DNA of 64,000 nt from Morinoia aosen (GCA_030386875.1 CM059576.1:65471581-65535580); one strand, 5' to 3'; shown: positions 44,180 to 56,017, counted from the stretch's first letter. Notes: a model not told the origin generated them from the letters alone. Translations and numbers: made by a program.

Positions 44180-45210
44180 GCGATAAAATCTTGAATGACT
44201 TATATTATAATCCAAAGATCGGTTATACTGGAATGAATCAACTTGTTAAAAATTCCGGCTTTTCTTCAACTCTTGTACGAAATTGGTTAGATACTCAAAA
44301 AACTCACTCTCTACATAAACGAATCAAACATAATTTCAAAATAAGAAGGGTGAAGGTATCAAAAATTGATGATCAATGGCAAGCTGATTTGGTTGACATG
44401 CAAAACTATGAAGATCAAGGAAAAAACTACATTTTAACAGTAATTGACATTATCAGTAAATATGCATGGGCGATTCCAATAAGTAAGAAGACAGGTGAAG
44501 AAATCAAAACTTCTTTTCAAAAACTATTTAAAATACGAATTCCTCCTAAAGTTCAGACAGATAAAGGCTTAGAGTTTACAAATAAATCCACTCAAGAACT
44601 ATTCAAGAAACATAACATTCAGTGGTTTAGTTCAGAAAATGAAACCAAAGCTCAAGTTGTGGAACGCTTCAACAGGACGTTAAAAACTAAAATGTGGAAA
44701 TATTTTACACACATGAAAACTAAAAAATGGGTGAATATTTTCCAAGATTTAATGCACAATTACAATAATAGCTATCACAGAGAAATTAAAATGACACCTA
44801 ATACAGCATCATTGGAAAAGAACAGTAAAAAGGTTTATGATAACTTATTCCCTCCAACCGAACCAACTTTCACATCACGGAAACTCAAAATCGGGGATAG
44901 AGTAATATTAAGAAAGAAACGGAAAGACTTTCGGAAGGGTTATTTACCAAATTTCACTAATGAGTTATTCATTGTATCCGAAATACTGTCTACTGAACCA
45001 ATTACTTATAGATTAAAAGATATAGATGGTGAAGAAATAAATTGAAGTTTTTATGAACAAGAACTATCAAAATATACTAGTGATGTTTATGCAATTGAGA
45101 AAATTCTTAAGAAGAGTAAAGAAAACTTCTGGTCAAGTGGAAAGGTTATGATGAACCTTCATGGATCTCAGCAACTGAACTTAATGTCAGTTCAGAGTAA
45201 ACTTATATTA
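44128..45210 (+). pseudogene. Fossil part: Polinton retrovirus-like integrase with chromodomain
   Basis: A mostly open stretch with a retroviral-type core: DDQWQADLVDMQNY, KVQTDKGLEFTNKST and SSENETKAQVVERFNRTLK, which hold the D, D and E positions. An SH3-like end (LKIGDRVILRKKRKDFRKGY) follows. After about 45050 there is a chromodomain-like segment with YAIEKILKKSKEN. The family inserts the Polinton into host DNA. It overlaps the end of the preceding gene in another frame. Confidence 0.88.
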
Positions 45211-45235
45211 CGTTAAAGTCTTTTTGAATTTTTCT

Positions 45236-45247
45236 CTTTAAAAAATG
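45236..45247 (+). promoter_or_regulatory. Shared leader motif CTTTAAAAAATG
   Basis: CTTTAAAAA sits directly on the start codon of the accessory gene. The same or near-same leader precedes the starts at 51023, 51753 and 53885, and a variant precedes 53057, but it is not seen at the ATPase. It may be an element-specific promoter or initiator. Confidence 0.5.
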
Positions 45248-46084
45248 GCGTTGATTGATATCAAAACTAAATCAGATATACTAAACTTAAAAAAGAGTTT
45301 GAAAAAGCAATTCACAAATGATAAAATAATTGAACAAGATTTATATCATGATGTTAAAAAAGTTTACAAACCATAAATTGAACCTTTATCTAAAATTGTT
45401 GACGAAACTAAACAAACTAGGCTGGCAATAAAAGATATACCTCATGAAAAACTTGAATCTATCAAAGGAAAACCTGTTGAGAAACTAGCTTTGCCATCTT
45501 CTGAATCCAACACTGTAGTTGGGCCTACCGCATTGAATTTCTTGCGTTTTGCATGGAAACCTGGAAATGAGTATGACAAAGCGTATGGCATTCGCTGGGA
45601 TGGAAGTGAAGTTATGCTAGGAAATAAAAAGGTAGATATTTTGGGTAATGATTTGAAAATTGGAGATAAGGTATACGAACGCACAACTGGATTATGGGAA
45701 TTATTAACAAAGCAAAATCCTATTGATTTTAGGGACGAAGATAAAAATTATTATTATGACATGTTGTATTCAACTGATGCTTATTTGAGGGAAGACGGTA
45801 CCATAAAAGCAAATAGGGGTGAGAAATATTCTAAATTTATCAGACCCATCTATCAAATAGTTCAACGAGAAAAAGCTCAAGCTACAGTTGAAACAATTAG
45901 ATCAGCAAGTCCATCAAGTCGTGAATCAAGTCGTGAATCATGCCCTGAACCAAGTTCTTTAAGAAATCCAAGAATAGTAGAATCTTCAATTTTGAGTCGA
46001 CGCCAAAGTCCTTCAACAAGCCAGAGACCATTTTTCGACCCTTCACGAAGGTCTACTTTCAGACAAACTCCTAAACAAAACAAA
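45245..46084 (+). pseudogene. Fossil part: conserved Polinton accessory protein (PY-type), N-terminal part
   Basis: Starts MALIDIKTKSDILNLKK. It contains a coiled-coil-like stretch, then NTVVGPTALNFLRFAW, AYGIRWDGSEVMLGNKKVDI, LKIGDKVYERTTGLWELLTK and a serine/arginine-rich tail. I recall this layout from a conserved Polinton gene of unknown function, often called PY. The gene is interrupted by the insertion at 46085; its C-terminal end is at 47220-47480. Confidence 0.65.
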
Positions 46085-46844
46085 AAACAAAACCGTTTAT
46101 TTTCAAGTTGCCACATGAGATACATGCCAACATATTCGCTCTTAAAAGTTTCTTAATATAAGACGTCCTAAAACAAAAGTTCCATACGAGGAGTATTAAT
46201 TGACAAACCATCCGAGGTGTACAAATAGATAAGCCATACGAGGCATAATAATAGACAAACTATACGAGGTGTGCTAATAGATAAACTATCAGAGGTGTAC
46301 AAATAGATAGACTATACGAGGCATATTAATAGACATAATATACGAGGCGTACTAATAGACAAACCATACGTGGTGTGCTAATAGTCTAACGAAGTTCCAT
46401 ACGAGGAGTACTAATTGACACACCATCCGAGGTGCACAAATAGATTAGCCATACGAGGCATAATAATAGACAAACTATACGAGATGTACTATTAGACAAT
46501 ACTATCAGAGGTGTACAGATAGATAGACCATCCGAGGCATATTGATAGAAAAAATGTACGAGGCGTACTAATAGACAAACCTTAAGTGGCGTGCTAATAG
46601 TCTAACTCTGTCAAGGGTAGTTGAATGAGAAATGAGAAATATTATCTCTTGGATATTTTTTGTATTCCAAGGGATTCCGGTGCAGCACTTCCTACCTTTT
46701 TTCCTACTTCGATAATTTCAACTAAGAACTTGGGAGTTTCGAAGAATTCTGCAGTAGTTTTCGAATTATTTATGAGATTATCGAAGTTGGAAAATACAAA
46801 AAACGCTACACCGTACTAGATTGAAACACCACCGTAAATGACAA
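46085..46844 (-). mobile_element. Minisatellite-bearing repeat element, copy 2
   Basis: Inverted relative of 25066-25585. On the plus strand it begins after an A-rich stretch (AAACAAAACAAAAAACAAAA), consistent with a retroelement tail on the minus strand. It then runs through TTGCCACATGAGATACATGC, two ~220-bp blocks of ~27-bp TACGAGG-type units (about 46165-46387 and 46388-46608), the palindrome and the hairpin, ending GTAAATGACAA. Copy 1 has only one block. It interrupts the Polinton accessory gene. Confidence 0.6.
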
Positions 46845-47219
46845 TCAAGTATTGAGAAAAAGGTAGTCTCGAAATAATTTGTAAAGAACATCGCGCAACA
46901 CAGCATGCACATCTAGAAATGCGTAAAGAAACACACTCAAAAATGAAATGCATGGCTTGTTCGGCATACAAAAATAGAGATAATGTTTACACGAGCGCTT
47001 TATTTCATTTGTCTGTTTATACTTTTAATTTCTTCTGTTCACAGAAATGCCCTTCGGGGTCGTGATAGATCGATTTATAAAACAATAAGCAAGCTCAATC
47101 AATTTGTTTATTTCTGAAATTTGGTGCAGTGTTAACTGATCGCAGAGCTTTAGGTAAAATGTAAAATGTAAAATGTAATGTGTCTTTAGGTTTTGCTTTT
47201 TATGCAAAAAGTAGAAATA

Positions 47220-47480
47220 GAAACTTATATATGTAACTGTGCGCATATATGTGCGCGAAATGTGTGCATGCATCCTACTCCTATACCTTCTCCTACATCT
47301 TCTCCTATACCTCCTCGTCATCCTCCCAGAGAGGATTCAGACGTTTCAGGATCAGATATTATTGTATTACCATCTAACATCAATGATCTTGTAAAAAGAC
47401 ACCAGTTATTGTTAGGTTCGTTTAATGCTGGAAATACAAGAGTTTTTAATGAACTGCAAATACTTACACATGAACTTTAG
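47220..47480 (+). pseudogene. Fossil part: accessory protein, C-terminal end
   Basis: A proline-rich stretch (PTPIPSPTSSPIPPRHPP) is followed by IIVLPSNINDLVKRHQLLLG and NAGNTRVFNELQ. This resembles the C-terminal end of the conserved Polinton accessory protein. A ~21-bp direct repeat beginning TTTAGGTTTTGC flanks the piece (about 47184 and 47477). Confidence 0.55.
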
Positions 47481-48160
47481 GTTTTGCTTTTTATGTAAAT
47501 TTACGAGTAAATTCAATTATATACTCGTAGGCCAATAACGCCTAGAATTCTATAACTTTACACTAGATCTTCAAGCTGCATAACTTCATGTCATGAATCA
47601 GTTCCAACCTCTAAAGATATATACGTCAGTTTTACCTCAATTTTTACAATCGTATGACAGATATATATGAACGTTTATGACAACTGTATTGGAACTTGCA
47701 ACAACACCATCAGCAATTTGTACCTACCAATGTTATGATGGAATATTGATATCCACCTTGTTCGCCTTTCCTCGTAAATTGTAAATTTTAAATTGTAAAT
47801 TGTATGTAAATTTTAACCAACAAATTATTATTATGTGTAAAACATATTAGCTGATTAGATTATCATCGTCGCTAAATTTTTTCTATTTATTTATTTATCT
47901 TTTTTAACTTATTACCTGTTGTATGTGTACTTTGTAACAACGCCTTCAGCAATTTGTACGCATCAATTTTGTATATTGAACTCCAATATTAATCGCTCTT
48001 GGCTGAGTATTGAGTGTACTCACGAAATCACGCTAGATTTCTTACTCTTTTCTATACTTTCTAAGCTAGTTTTTAGATAGAAATATCTTTTTAATCTTGA
48101 CTCTGTATTTCGTTTCAAGTTATACAATAGAACTTACTGCCTACTGTTTACAAATTTTGA

Positions 48161-49027
48161 ATGACTGATCACGCTGATATATTAGATGAAATCGACCCGG
48201 ATCTCAATCATTTGAATAGAATATTTCCAAACCTAAACGACTCTGAAAACTGCAGATATACTAATATATCAAAATTCAACGAATCTATACGAATAACCAG
48301 GCAGGATTTTTCGTTACTGTGTTGGAACTGTAGGCCACTCTATCCAAAATTGGAAGAGATACAATGCACTATTACTGAACTTAAGTATAACCTAGATGTG
48401 ATTAGCTTCACCGAAAGCTGGCTAGATGACTCGACCAAAGACATGATTAAATTTGAAAATTATCATAGTTACCATTCGCTACGAAAAAACAAGCGAGGCG
48501 GGGGCATCAGTACATACATTTCTAAGCACATGGATTCGAGAATCATAGCAAGTGCAACACTGAATCAGGATCATATAGAATCATTATTCGTAGAACTGTC
48601 TAGAGATGGCAAACGAATTGTGCTTGGAACGGTGTATAGGCCGCCTACAGCCTGTCCTATATCCTTCCTTAATGAGCTTAATCGCATTATTTCTCAGTTC
48701 AACAGGTCCTTCTACAATGACATAATAATATGCGGTGACTTCAACTATGATTTGCTGAAACATGAAAGCTATGAACCAATCTCTAATTTCTTAAATGCAT
48801 TTCATTCTAAATCTTTCCTTCCGATCATCACAAAGCCAACACGAATAACCTCAGAATGTGCTACGCTGCTTGACAATATCTTTGTGACAGACCCAAGTGA
48901 TTTTCTTGCTGGAATAATTACTTCTGACTTATCAGATCATTTTCCAGTTTTTCTTATTAAGAAAAATGTCTATCTTGAGTGCACCAAAGCACGGGTTGAA
49001 ACTTACTCAAATCGTAAAATAAACTAA
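48161..49027 (+). pseudogene. LINE apurinic-type endonuclease domain
   Basis: A 288-residue open frame starting MTDHADILDEIDPDLNHLN. Exonuclease/endonuclease/phosphatase-type landmarks are SLLCWNCRPLYPKLEEI, VISFTESWLDD, RGGGISTYIS, VLGTVYRPP, IIICGDFNYDLL and the closing SDLSDHFPVF. It would nick target DNA so the LINE RNA can be copied there. The frame ends at TAA 49025-49027, where relatives continue into reverse transcriptase. Confidence 0.85.
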
Positions 49028-49667
49028 TCAAATTTAGAAGAAATGCGCACCGTTCTAGAAGATTTAATGCCAACATTGCACATCACCCAACAAAACAATA
49101 ATGCAAAGAGCATTGATGAATCAGTAAGAAAGTTGACTGAAACTATAATGACCGCATACAGTGTTGCCCAATTGTAACTCGTACAGTTACCCCGAAATAT
49201 AAACAAAAGCCCTGGATTACTAGAGACATCGTGATAAATATAAAGAAACGCCAAGCGTACCTAGCCCTCCTTTGCGAAGGGCGAATATCTAGAGAAACAT
49301 ATAACCGATTCAGAAACTATGTGACAAACCAGATAAGAACATCAAAAAAGAGCTACTTTACCCTCAAGTTTACTCAATGCAAAGCTGACATTAAAAAGAC
49401 TTGGCGCCTCCTTAACTCTTGTTATAACCGGAAAACGCCGATAAAGAGATAATTGAATATATCACTCAAGATAATGTAAAATACCATGAGAAGAATGAAA
49501 TTGCTAATCTCTTCAACAACTTCTTTGTAAACGTAGGGAAAACAATAGCCAATGGTATTCCAAGTGAACCTACTGATCACCTGGAATTTAGGGATCATAT
49601 TCGAGAACACAACTCCTTTTTCTTTACGCCTACAAACTCCTCCGATGCAATTGCGTGCATAAACAAC

Positions 49668-50885
49668 ATGAAAAATAAATCGAGTGGGTTACAAACGTTT
49701 CCAACTAAAATACTTAAAATAATTGCTGATATTGTGGCTCCGCTGATATCCAATATTATTAACCAGTCTCTCTTACTAGGAACTTTCCCGAACTCCCTCA
49801 AAGTTGCTAGAGTAACCCCTATCTTTAAAAATGGTGAAAAAACCTGTGTAAACAATTTTCGACCTATCTCCATGTTACCAATTATTAGCAAAGTATTCGA
49901 GAAAATTGTGTATAAAAAAGTGTACTCTTATTTTGAACAAAAATCATTTCTCTATGATAAACAATACGGCTTTCGCTGTAAAAAATCAACAACACAGGCA
50001 ATATTAAATCATTTACAATTCCTTTATTCTAATTTTGATAACGGAAAGACTGTCTTCTCTGTATTTCTTGACTTTCGAAAAGCATTCGATTGTGTGGACC
50101 ATAACATATTACTCTCGAAACTTCATTGTTATGGCATTCGTGGGGTTGCCCATGATTGGTTCAGATCATACCTAACAAATCGGAAGCAATACGTTGTCAT
50201 TGACGACGCAAAATCGGACCCACAAAAAATTAGCCATGGAGTTCCACAAGGATCTGTTCTTGGGCCTCTCCTTTTTCTGATTTTTATCAATGATATTATT
50301 AAATCTGCATCATTTTTTAAATTCATACTTTTTGCCGATGACAGTACGCTTTCTGCGGTCCTTCCGAACGAAAATCCCACTAATATTGCGGAGAGTATAA
50401 ATAATGAACTCCATAAGGTTTCACTGTGGCTTAAAGCTAATAAAATAAGCCTTAATATCGATAAAACAAATTATATTACGTTCTCATACAAGAAAAATAT
50501 ATCTCTACCATCCATTAAAATTGGCGAAGGTGAAATCAAAGAAACCAACTCATGTAAATTTCTGGGCATCATAATAGATAAACATCTGACCTTCAAAGAG
50601 CACATCACTCATATTAGTTCTAAATTATCAAAATCCTTCGGAATCCTGAATAAAGTTAAAAATTTCCTGCCTGAAACAGCCTTACTAATGCTTTATCGAA
50701 CGCTCATTTCACCATACCTGCAATACGGAATAGAAGCATGGCATGGAACTGATAAAAATAAAACCAATATAATTTTTACTCTGCAAAAAAGAGCCATCAG
50801 AGCGGTAAAGAACCTAGAATATAATGCTCACACAAATGATTCATTCAAAAATTTACAAATACTTAAACTCTCGGATCAACTCTGA
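49668..50885 (+). pseudogene. LINE reverse transcriptase domain
   Basis: A 405-residue open frame. Visible landmarks are FRPISMLPIISKVFEKIV, KQYGFRCKKSTTQAI, VFLDFRKAFDCVDHNILL (motif A), GVPQGSVLGPLLFLIFIND (motif B) and ILFADDSTL with the catalytic pair (motif C). LKANKISLNIDKTNYITFS and a C-terminal YLQYGIEAWHGT segment follow. The style fits the CR1/L2/Daphne group. The upstream link to the endonuclease (49028-49667) is broken. Confidence 0.88.
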
Positions 50886-51013
50886 CCATTGTATTAGACT
50901 TAAGAAACATTCTACCTCTGTATCTCCTGTGGTAAATAAATTGTTTAAATTGTTTAACTTTTAAAGCAAGGTCTATTAAATACTACTGAAGTAAAGGTGT
51001 TTGAAGATTTATT

Positions 51014-51025
51014 GTTTAAAAAATG
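51014..51025 (+). promoter_or_regulatory. Leader motif GTTTAAAAAATG at minor capsid gene
   Basis: Variant of the motif at 45236, directly on the start codon. It lies ~55 bp after the LINE tail, so this gene's own upstream region is short. Confidence 0.45.
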
Positions 51026-51775
51026 GAATCTCAAAGCATTGTAATTAGTGAAAGAAAAAGTGACACAAGTATAAACTTTAGTCCAGGAATAGAATTGAAC
51101 AAAAATGAATTTCACGAAATGACACTGGTTGGGTTAGACTGTATCATTCTATTCCTAACATTGATGAAAATAATAATAAATTTTATTATGAATTAAATGG
51201 TGTTGAAAATGTAATTACACTTCCAACAGGTTGTTATGAAATGGAAAGTAGAAACGAATTCATTCAAAAAACATTAGCCTGTCGGTTTTATTGAAATCAA
51301 AACAAATACTAATACCTTAAAATGCGTCATAGCTCTCCATTCATCTATGTTAGAAGTATTTTTCAATAAAGAAAAATCTTTAAATACAATGTTGGGATTT
51401 GGAGAAATTATCTTTGAAGGTGTTGGAAAACATGAAAGTATAAATATAGTGAACATAATGTCTGTTAACGCAATACTCGTTCATTGTAGCGCAATTAACG
51501 GCTCATACCTCAACGGTTCTTTGCATAATATTTTATGTTCCTTTTTCTCAAACGTCCCACCGGGATATAAAATTGTAGAAAATCCAAATAAACCAATTTA
51601 TCTACCGATATATCAACCTTTACTCTATGATTTGAGAATTTGGCTTACTGATCAAAATGGACATGCTCTGAATACTAGAGGTGGAGAAGTAACTGTTCGA
51701 TTGCACCTAAGATCTAGAAATTTAAATAATTTGATAAAATTATCTTTAAAAAATGGATTCTTTAAGATGGAATGA
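51023..51775 (+). pseudogene. Fossil part: Polinton minor capsid (penton-type) protein
   Basis: It begins MESQSIVISERKSDTSINFS. Later segments have SLNTMLGFGE, INIVNIMSVNAILVHC, GSYLNGSLHNILCSFF, VPPGYKIVENPNKPIYLP and a DLRIWLTDQNGH...TVRLHLR end. This is the single-jelly-roll minor capsid protein predicted for Polintons. It overlaps the next gene's start by a few bases. Broken. Confidence 0.8.
51744..51755 (+). promoter_or_regulatory. Leader motif CTTTAAAAAATG at major capsid gene
   Basis: Same motif, inside the end of the minor capsid gene. Confidence 0.45.
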
Positions 51776-53012
51776 AAATATTAAAGTTGATGAATCAATT
51801 GAAAAAATTGAAACGCATAACTATGAACCACAAATAGGTACTGATCTGAATCGTGAACATAACGATATCAAGATCATTATCCAGAATCAAGATCAGTTCG
51901 TAGTACCTAGTAAAAGTTTTATATACATAGAAGGAGCTTTGATTAAAGAAAATGGAAGTGATTATAATTTTAAAGATGAAAAAACAACAATAATCATCAA
52001 TGGATTAATGCATTTGTTTGATAGAGTTTCTTACAGAATTGGAGATGAAGAAATTGAAGGTTATAGTTACCCTGGAATTACAACAATTTTAAAAAGATTA
52101 GTTAGCTATCCCCGAAATGTTAAAGAAAACATGATATTTTTCTGGAGCGTTGATACTAAGAAGAATGAAAAATCAAACGAAGGATTTAGCGATCGAAATG
52201 ACCACTTAAGTTCAGCTAAGGGGAAATTCAGCGCTGCTATCCCACTCGAACATGTGTTTGGATTTTGTGAAAATTATAAGAAGGTAATTTATGGAGTGAA
52301 ACATGCTCTGACTTTAAGAAGAGGTGATAATTCTAATGCTATATTCAAATCGGATGAGAAAGATGCAAACCCGCAAGATAAAGTAGTTGATGGTAAAATT
52401 ACTATTACTTAATTAATTTGGAAAATGCCAGCTTACAAACTGTCTGATTAGTATAAAATCAAGCTATATCGTCAAATTAAGGATAAAAAAACATTACCTA
52501 TTTCTTAGTTGAATAGACAATTGGAACAAACAATTGTAACCTCTCAACAGAAATTCTTAAATTGGACTTTAACTCCAAATTCAGGATCTCAAAGACCTCG
52601 AGACATAATTTTAGCGTTCCAAACTAAGAAAGCTAATTCACAAGCTGTAAACAATGCAATTTTCGATCATTGTAACTTGACGAATGCATATGTTCAGCTG
52701 AATAATGAACGATACCCTGATCACAATTTACAGATTGATTTCGATTCTAACAATTATGCTACAGCTTATAAGATGTTAATAGATTATGTACCTTATGAAA
52801 ATTGTGCTATCGAATACAGACACTTTAAATATTTATATCCCATCTATGTGTTTGATATCAGCAGACAAAATGAATATATCATGGAAACTAAAATTGATAT
52901 TAAAATTAAAGCAGAATTTAAAACTAATATTCCTGATGATACACATGCATCTGCACTGATTCTATCTGACAGAGTAATTCGATTGCAATCTGACGGGGAT
53001 AAAATGAGTTAA
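51753..53012 (+). pseudogene. Fossil part: Polinton major capsid protein
   Basis: Starts MDSLRWNENIKVDESIEK. Typical segments are FVVPSKSFIYIEGALIK, NGLMHLFDRVSYRIGDEEIE, GKFSAAIPLEHVFGFCENY and KVIYGVKHALTLRRG. A C-terminal part with FLNWTLTPNSGSQRPRDII and LIDYVPYENCAIEY follows. This matches the double-jelly-roll major capsid protein of Polintons. Broken. Confidence 0.82.
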
Positions 53013-53056
53013 AACTACTAAAAATTAAAACATATTCACATAATAATGTTAAAAAA

Positions 53057-53497
53057 ATGTATTGTGTAAAATGTAAGAAGAAAACTGATACTGATAATCC
53101 TCAATATTTAATTACAAAGAATAATAAGATACTGGTCAAAGGTATGTGTATTATTTGTAAAAAGACAAAGACTTCTTTTGTTTCTAAAGATACTGCGAAG
53201 AAAGGGGGTTTAATATTTACAATTCGTGCTTTATTAGCTGGTCTTGGGGCTGCTGGTTCTATGGCTGGAGGTGCTGCTGCAATAACATCCGCAGTTAATA
53301 AGAAAAAAGCTGATGATAAGCTCTTGTCAGAAACTAAAAGGCACAATGAAGAAATGGAAAGTAAAAAAGGTTCAGGTATTCGGTTATTTATGAGAAAAAA
53401 AACCTTGTGGAAAGGGTCTCTACTTGAAACCACCAAAGAAGTAATACCTAACCAACCATTATCTAAACATGATTTAGAATATTACATGAATAGGTAA
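53057..53497 (+). pseudogene. Fossil part: zinc-ribbon membrane-segment protein (DUF5679-like)
   Basis: A 146-residue open stretch. The N-terminal zinc ribbon is MYCVKCKKKT...CIICKK, two CxxC pairs, like DUF5679 proteins found in large DNA viruses and Polintons. A glycine/alanine-rich hydrophobic segment (FTIRALLAGLGAAGSMAGGA) and a basic tail follow. The frame is open throughout. Function unknown; a minor virion or membrane protein is possible. Confidence 0.65.
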
Positions 53498-53523
53498 AAA
53501 TTCAGAATATTCAAGGTAATTAC

Positions 53524-53820
53524 ATGAGAGATACCTTACCTAGACATCCTCTAGAAACGGAATGCGGAATCCTAAATTTAGACACTGAAAAAGGATTAGG
53601 AACGCGTTGGACTTGTTGGTATAAGAAAGATAACATATGCTATTACTTTGACAGTTATGGTTTGATTTATCGAATTGAATTTAAAGACTACTTAACAGAT
53701 TGTGTTGACATTATTTTTTCTACTTACAAAATCCAGAAAATAGGTGATGTAATTTGTGGACATTTATGTCTAGAAATGTTAAAACGTTTAGAAAATGAAA
53801 GCTTCATGCAATTCTTTTAG
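53524..53820 (+). pseudogene. Fossil part: adenovirus-type cysteine protease
   Basis: A 98-residue open stretch in the size and style of Polinton maturation proteases. It has LGTRWTCWYKKDNICYYFDS and a VICGHLCLEMLKRL end, which holds the usual C-terminal catalytic-cysteine region. In relatives it trims capsid proteins. It follows the zinc-ribbon gene on the same strand. Confidence 0.75.
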
Positions 53821-53875
53821 ATCTGTATAAAACCTCAACTAGTTTGTAGAAAATAAACTATAGTTCATTTTTTTT

Positions 53876-53887
53876 CTTTAAAAAATG
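53876..53887 (+). promoter_or_regulatory. Leader motif CTTTAAAAAATG at coiled-coil gene
   Basis: Same motif at the start codon of the coiled-coil gene. Confidence 0.45.
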
Positions 53888-55933
53888 TCTTGTGGAAATA
53901 TTTATGCGGCAAAGTTGGTCTTTTTACCTTCCTGTAAAGAAAATCATGAACATGAAAATAGTGAAAATAATTCTGGAGAACTTTTGCAAAATGTAGAGCA
54001 AATAAAAAGTTTACTTGAAGATTCTAATATAGAGTCATTGAAAGACACTATTGAAGCTCTCAAAAATGAAAGAACTGAATTAGAATCAATTATAAACGAG
54101 TGTGATGAGAAATATGTGGCTCTGAAACAGATTTACAACTTGAATTTTCTGATGTAGACTCAATCGTAAAATTCTTAGAGACGTTAATTTATGATTTATC
54201 TGAAAAGTTTGGTGCTCATGAACCAAAAATCGCTTCAAATGATGAACGACTATCAAGCATAGACTCAACATTGGTGAAGAAAATCGATGAAATTGATGCT
54301 AAATTTGAAAACATTGATTCAAACATGATCAATCTAACAAACGTAAAAATTCCATAGATTGGGGAGAAATTGAAGAGTCTAGAGTCAGGTATTGAAATTA
54401 GAATTGATGAAAAGCTGTTAGTTAAAGAGTCAGCATTAACCGATCAGATTAAAGGAGTTGAAGCTAAATTTGAGGTTGTAAACACTAAGATAACCAATTT
54501 GATTGATGTTAAAATTCCTGAGATCCAAGAGAATTTCAAGAATCAAGAGTCAGTTATAGAAAATCAAATGGATGAAAAACTGAAGACTTTTGAAACTAAA
54601 ATTAATGATCAAATTGATTCAAAGAACAAATTAGTAAGTAATAAAGTTGAAGAACGAGAAATTAGTATAATTAATGTTGTGAACGAAAAAGAAATGAGCT
54701 TGCAGACATCACTTAATGATCAAATTGAAGAAAAGCTGAAGAATTTAGAATCAACACTGAACAATACGGTTGAAGAAAAAAGTAAAAGCTTAGAGGCACA
54801 ACTAACAGAATTAATTAGGTGATAGAAACCTGTCTGTTATGGGAAGAACTGTAGCCTTAGCACCCTCGTTTGTTGAAGTTGACAATAAGCTGAAAAATTT
54901 AGAGTCATCCATAACCTCATCCAACGAAGAAAAATTCAATGATCTTAACAAAACTATAATGGAATTACGAGCAGAGTCAGTCCCATTAGGAAAAATAGAA
55001 GAACTAGCTAGGAACTTTAGTGATGTGGAAAGTTTTCCAGGAGTTTTCATGACACATTATTTCAAATCAGAATGAAATCAGTCAGTTCAAATCAATGCTG
55101 CAGAATGAAACTGATAAAAATGTATAATTAAACCTGGAAGTGGAAAGATTGAGTTACCGGGTAAACAATTTGATATCAATGAGGGTTAAAGAAAATTTAG
55201 AGAATTGAAAATTCTATGTATAAAAAATGATAGGCGTAAATATTTTTGGACAACAGGGAAAAAAATCATTTTCTGCCTTCACCTTCATTTTTACAGGAAC
55301 TCCTTGAATAGGTTATAATATATTGATGAAGATCAAAATTTTGATTTAAATAATAGAAGACTTGCAAATATTTCTTTTCCAATCGAAGAATTTGACGCTA
55401 CGAATAAAAAATTTGTTGACGAAGTTTTGGAAAATTTGAGGCTTCATCTCAGAAAATATATCGAGGTAAGAGAAAATCTTACCAAAGAAAATTATCAGTT
55501 CAGAAGTGATTCTACCCAAGCATCTATAGATGAGAATGCTAAAGGTTTTCAAGAAAAACTCTGTGAAATTATGAAATGTCTCGATGAACATAGTAGAATA
55601 TCTGAGGAAAAAATAGAGGTTATTCGTACGGGTACTTTAGAACACACAGACTTCTTGAGAAATGAGATTAAGAGGTTGGAAGAAGAGGTAATGAAAAGTA
55701 TGAAATTAGACTACGTAAATCTCGAGAGAGTATTTAACGACATGAGTTCAAACATTGAAACTTTTAGAAATAATCTCTATGAACAGGATAGAGAAACTAT
55801 CATAAATACAAATGAAATAGAAAAATTGAAACAGTCATCGCAAAAATTGGAGGATGATAATGCTGATATTCAAAACAGGTTAATATCGTTAGAGAATACT
55901 TTGAGACGAGAAACCGTTGAACCGTTGAACTAA
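53885..55933 (+). pseudogene. Fossil part: long coiled-coil protein, possibly fibre-like
   Basis: Starts MSCGNIYAAKLVFLPSCKE. Most of the rest is heptad-like acidic/lysine-rich helix, for example KSLLEDSNIESLKDTIEALK and repeated ~30-residue motifs with (E/D)EKLKNLEST...DQI. Near 55350-55430 a DLNNRRLANISFPIEEFDAT then NKKFVDEV segment resembles the shaft/collar style of tail-fibre proteins. It is the last gene before the right terminus. Broken in several places. A surface fibre role is an inference. Confidence 0.55.
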
Positions 55934-56017
55934 AAAAAACATGGATTTCTAAAATGCTCCCGAATGGATTAAAATTAATTTCATATGTTGAAATACGGGT
56001 AGATTAAGAAAATTTAA

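Larger units (their letters stand above)
47500..50957 (+). mobile_element. CR1/L2-type LINE, broken
   Basis: A non-LTR retrotransposon with an apurinic-type endonuclease (48161-49027) and reverse transcriptase (49668-50885). It ends in a short repeated tail built from AAATTGTTT (about 50939-50957), as in CR1/L2-like LINEs. The 5' region holds two ~60-bp direct copies around CATCAGCAATTTGTAC (near 47705-47760 and 47940-48000), possibly promoter units. The 5' end is uncertain and no clear target duplication was found. At least three interruptions separate nuclease and polymerase. The frame stops at 50883, short of the usual C-terminal region, so this copy is dead. It inserted into the Polinton. 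Confidence 0.82.

Noticed and set aside
45442-45684. Antisense open frames over Polinton genes.
   Set aside because: They mirror the plus-strand genes and show no motifs of their own.
25066-46844. The inverted repeats at 25066-25585 and 46085-46844 as the Polinton's terminal repeats.
   Set aside because: They enclose 5 kb of unrelated sequence on the left and leave the capsid genes outside. The inverted ends at 30629 and 56182 bracket the whole gene set and have Polinton-type AG...CT tips.
47184-47497. The ~21-bp direct repeat as the LINE's target duplication.
   Set aside because: Both copies lie on the same side of the LINE, and nothing like it follows the LINE tail at 50957.
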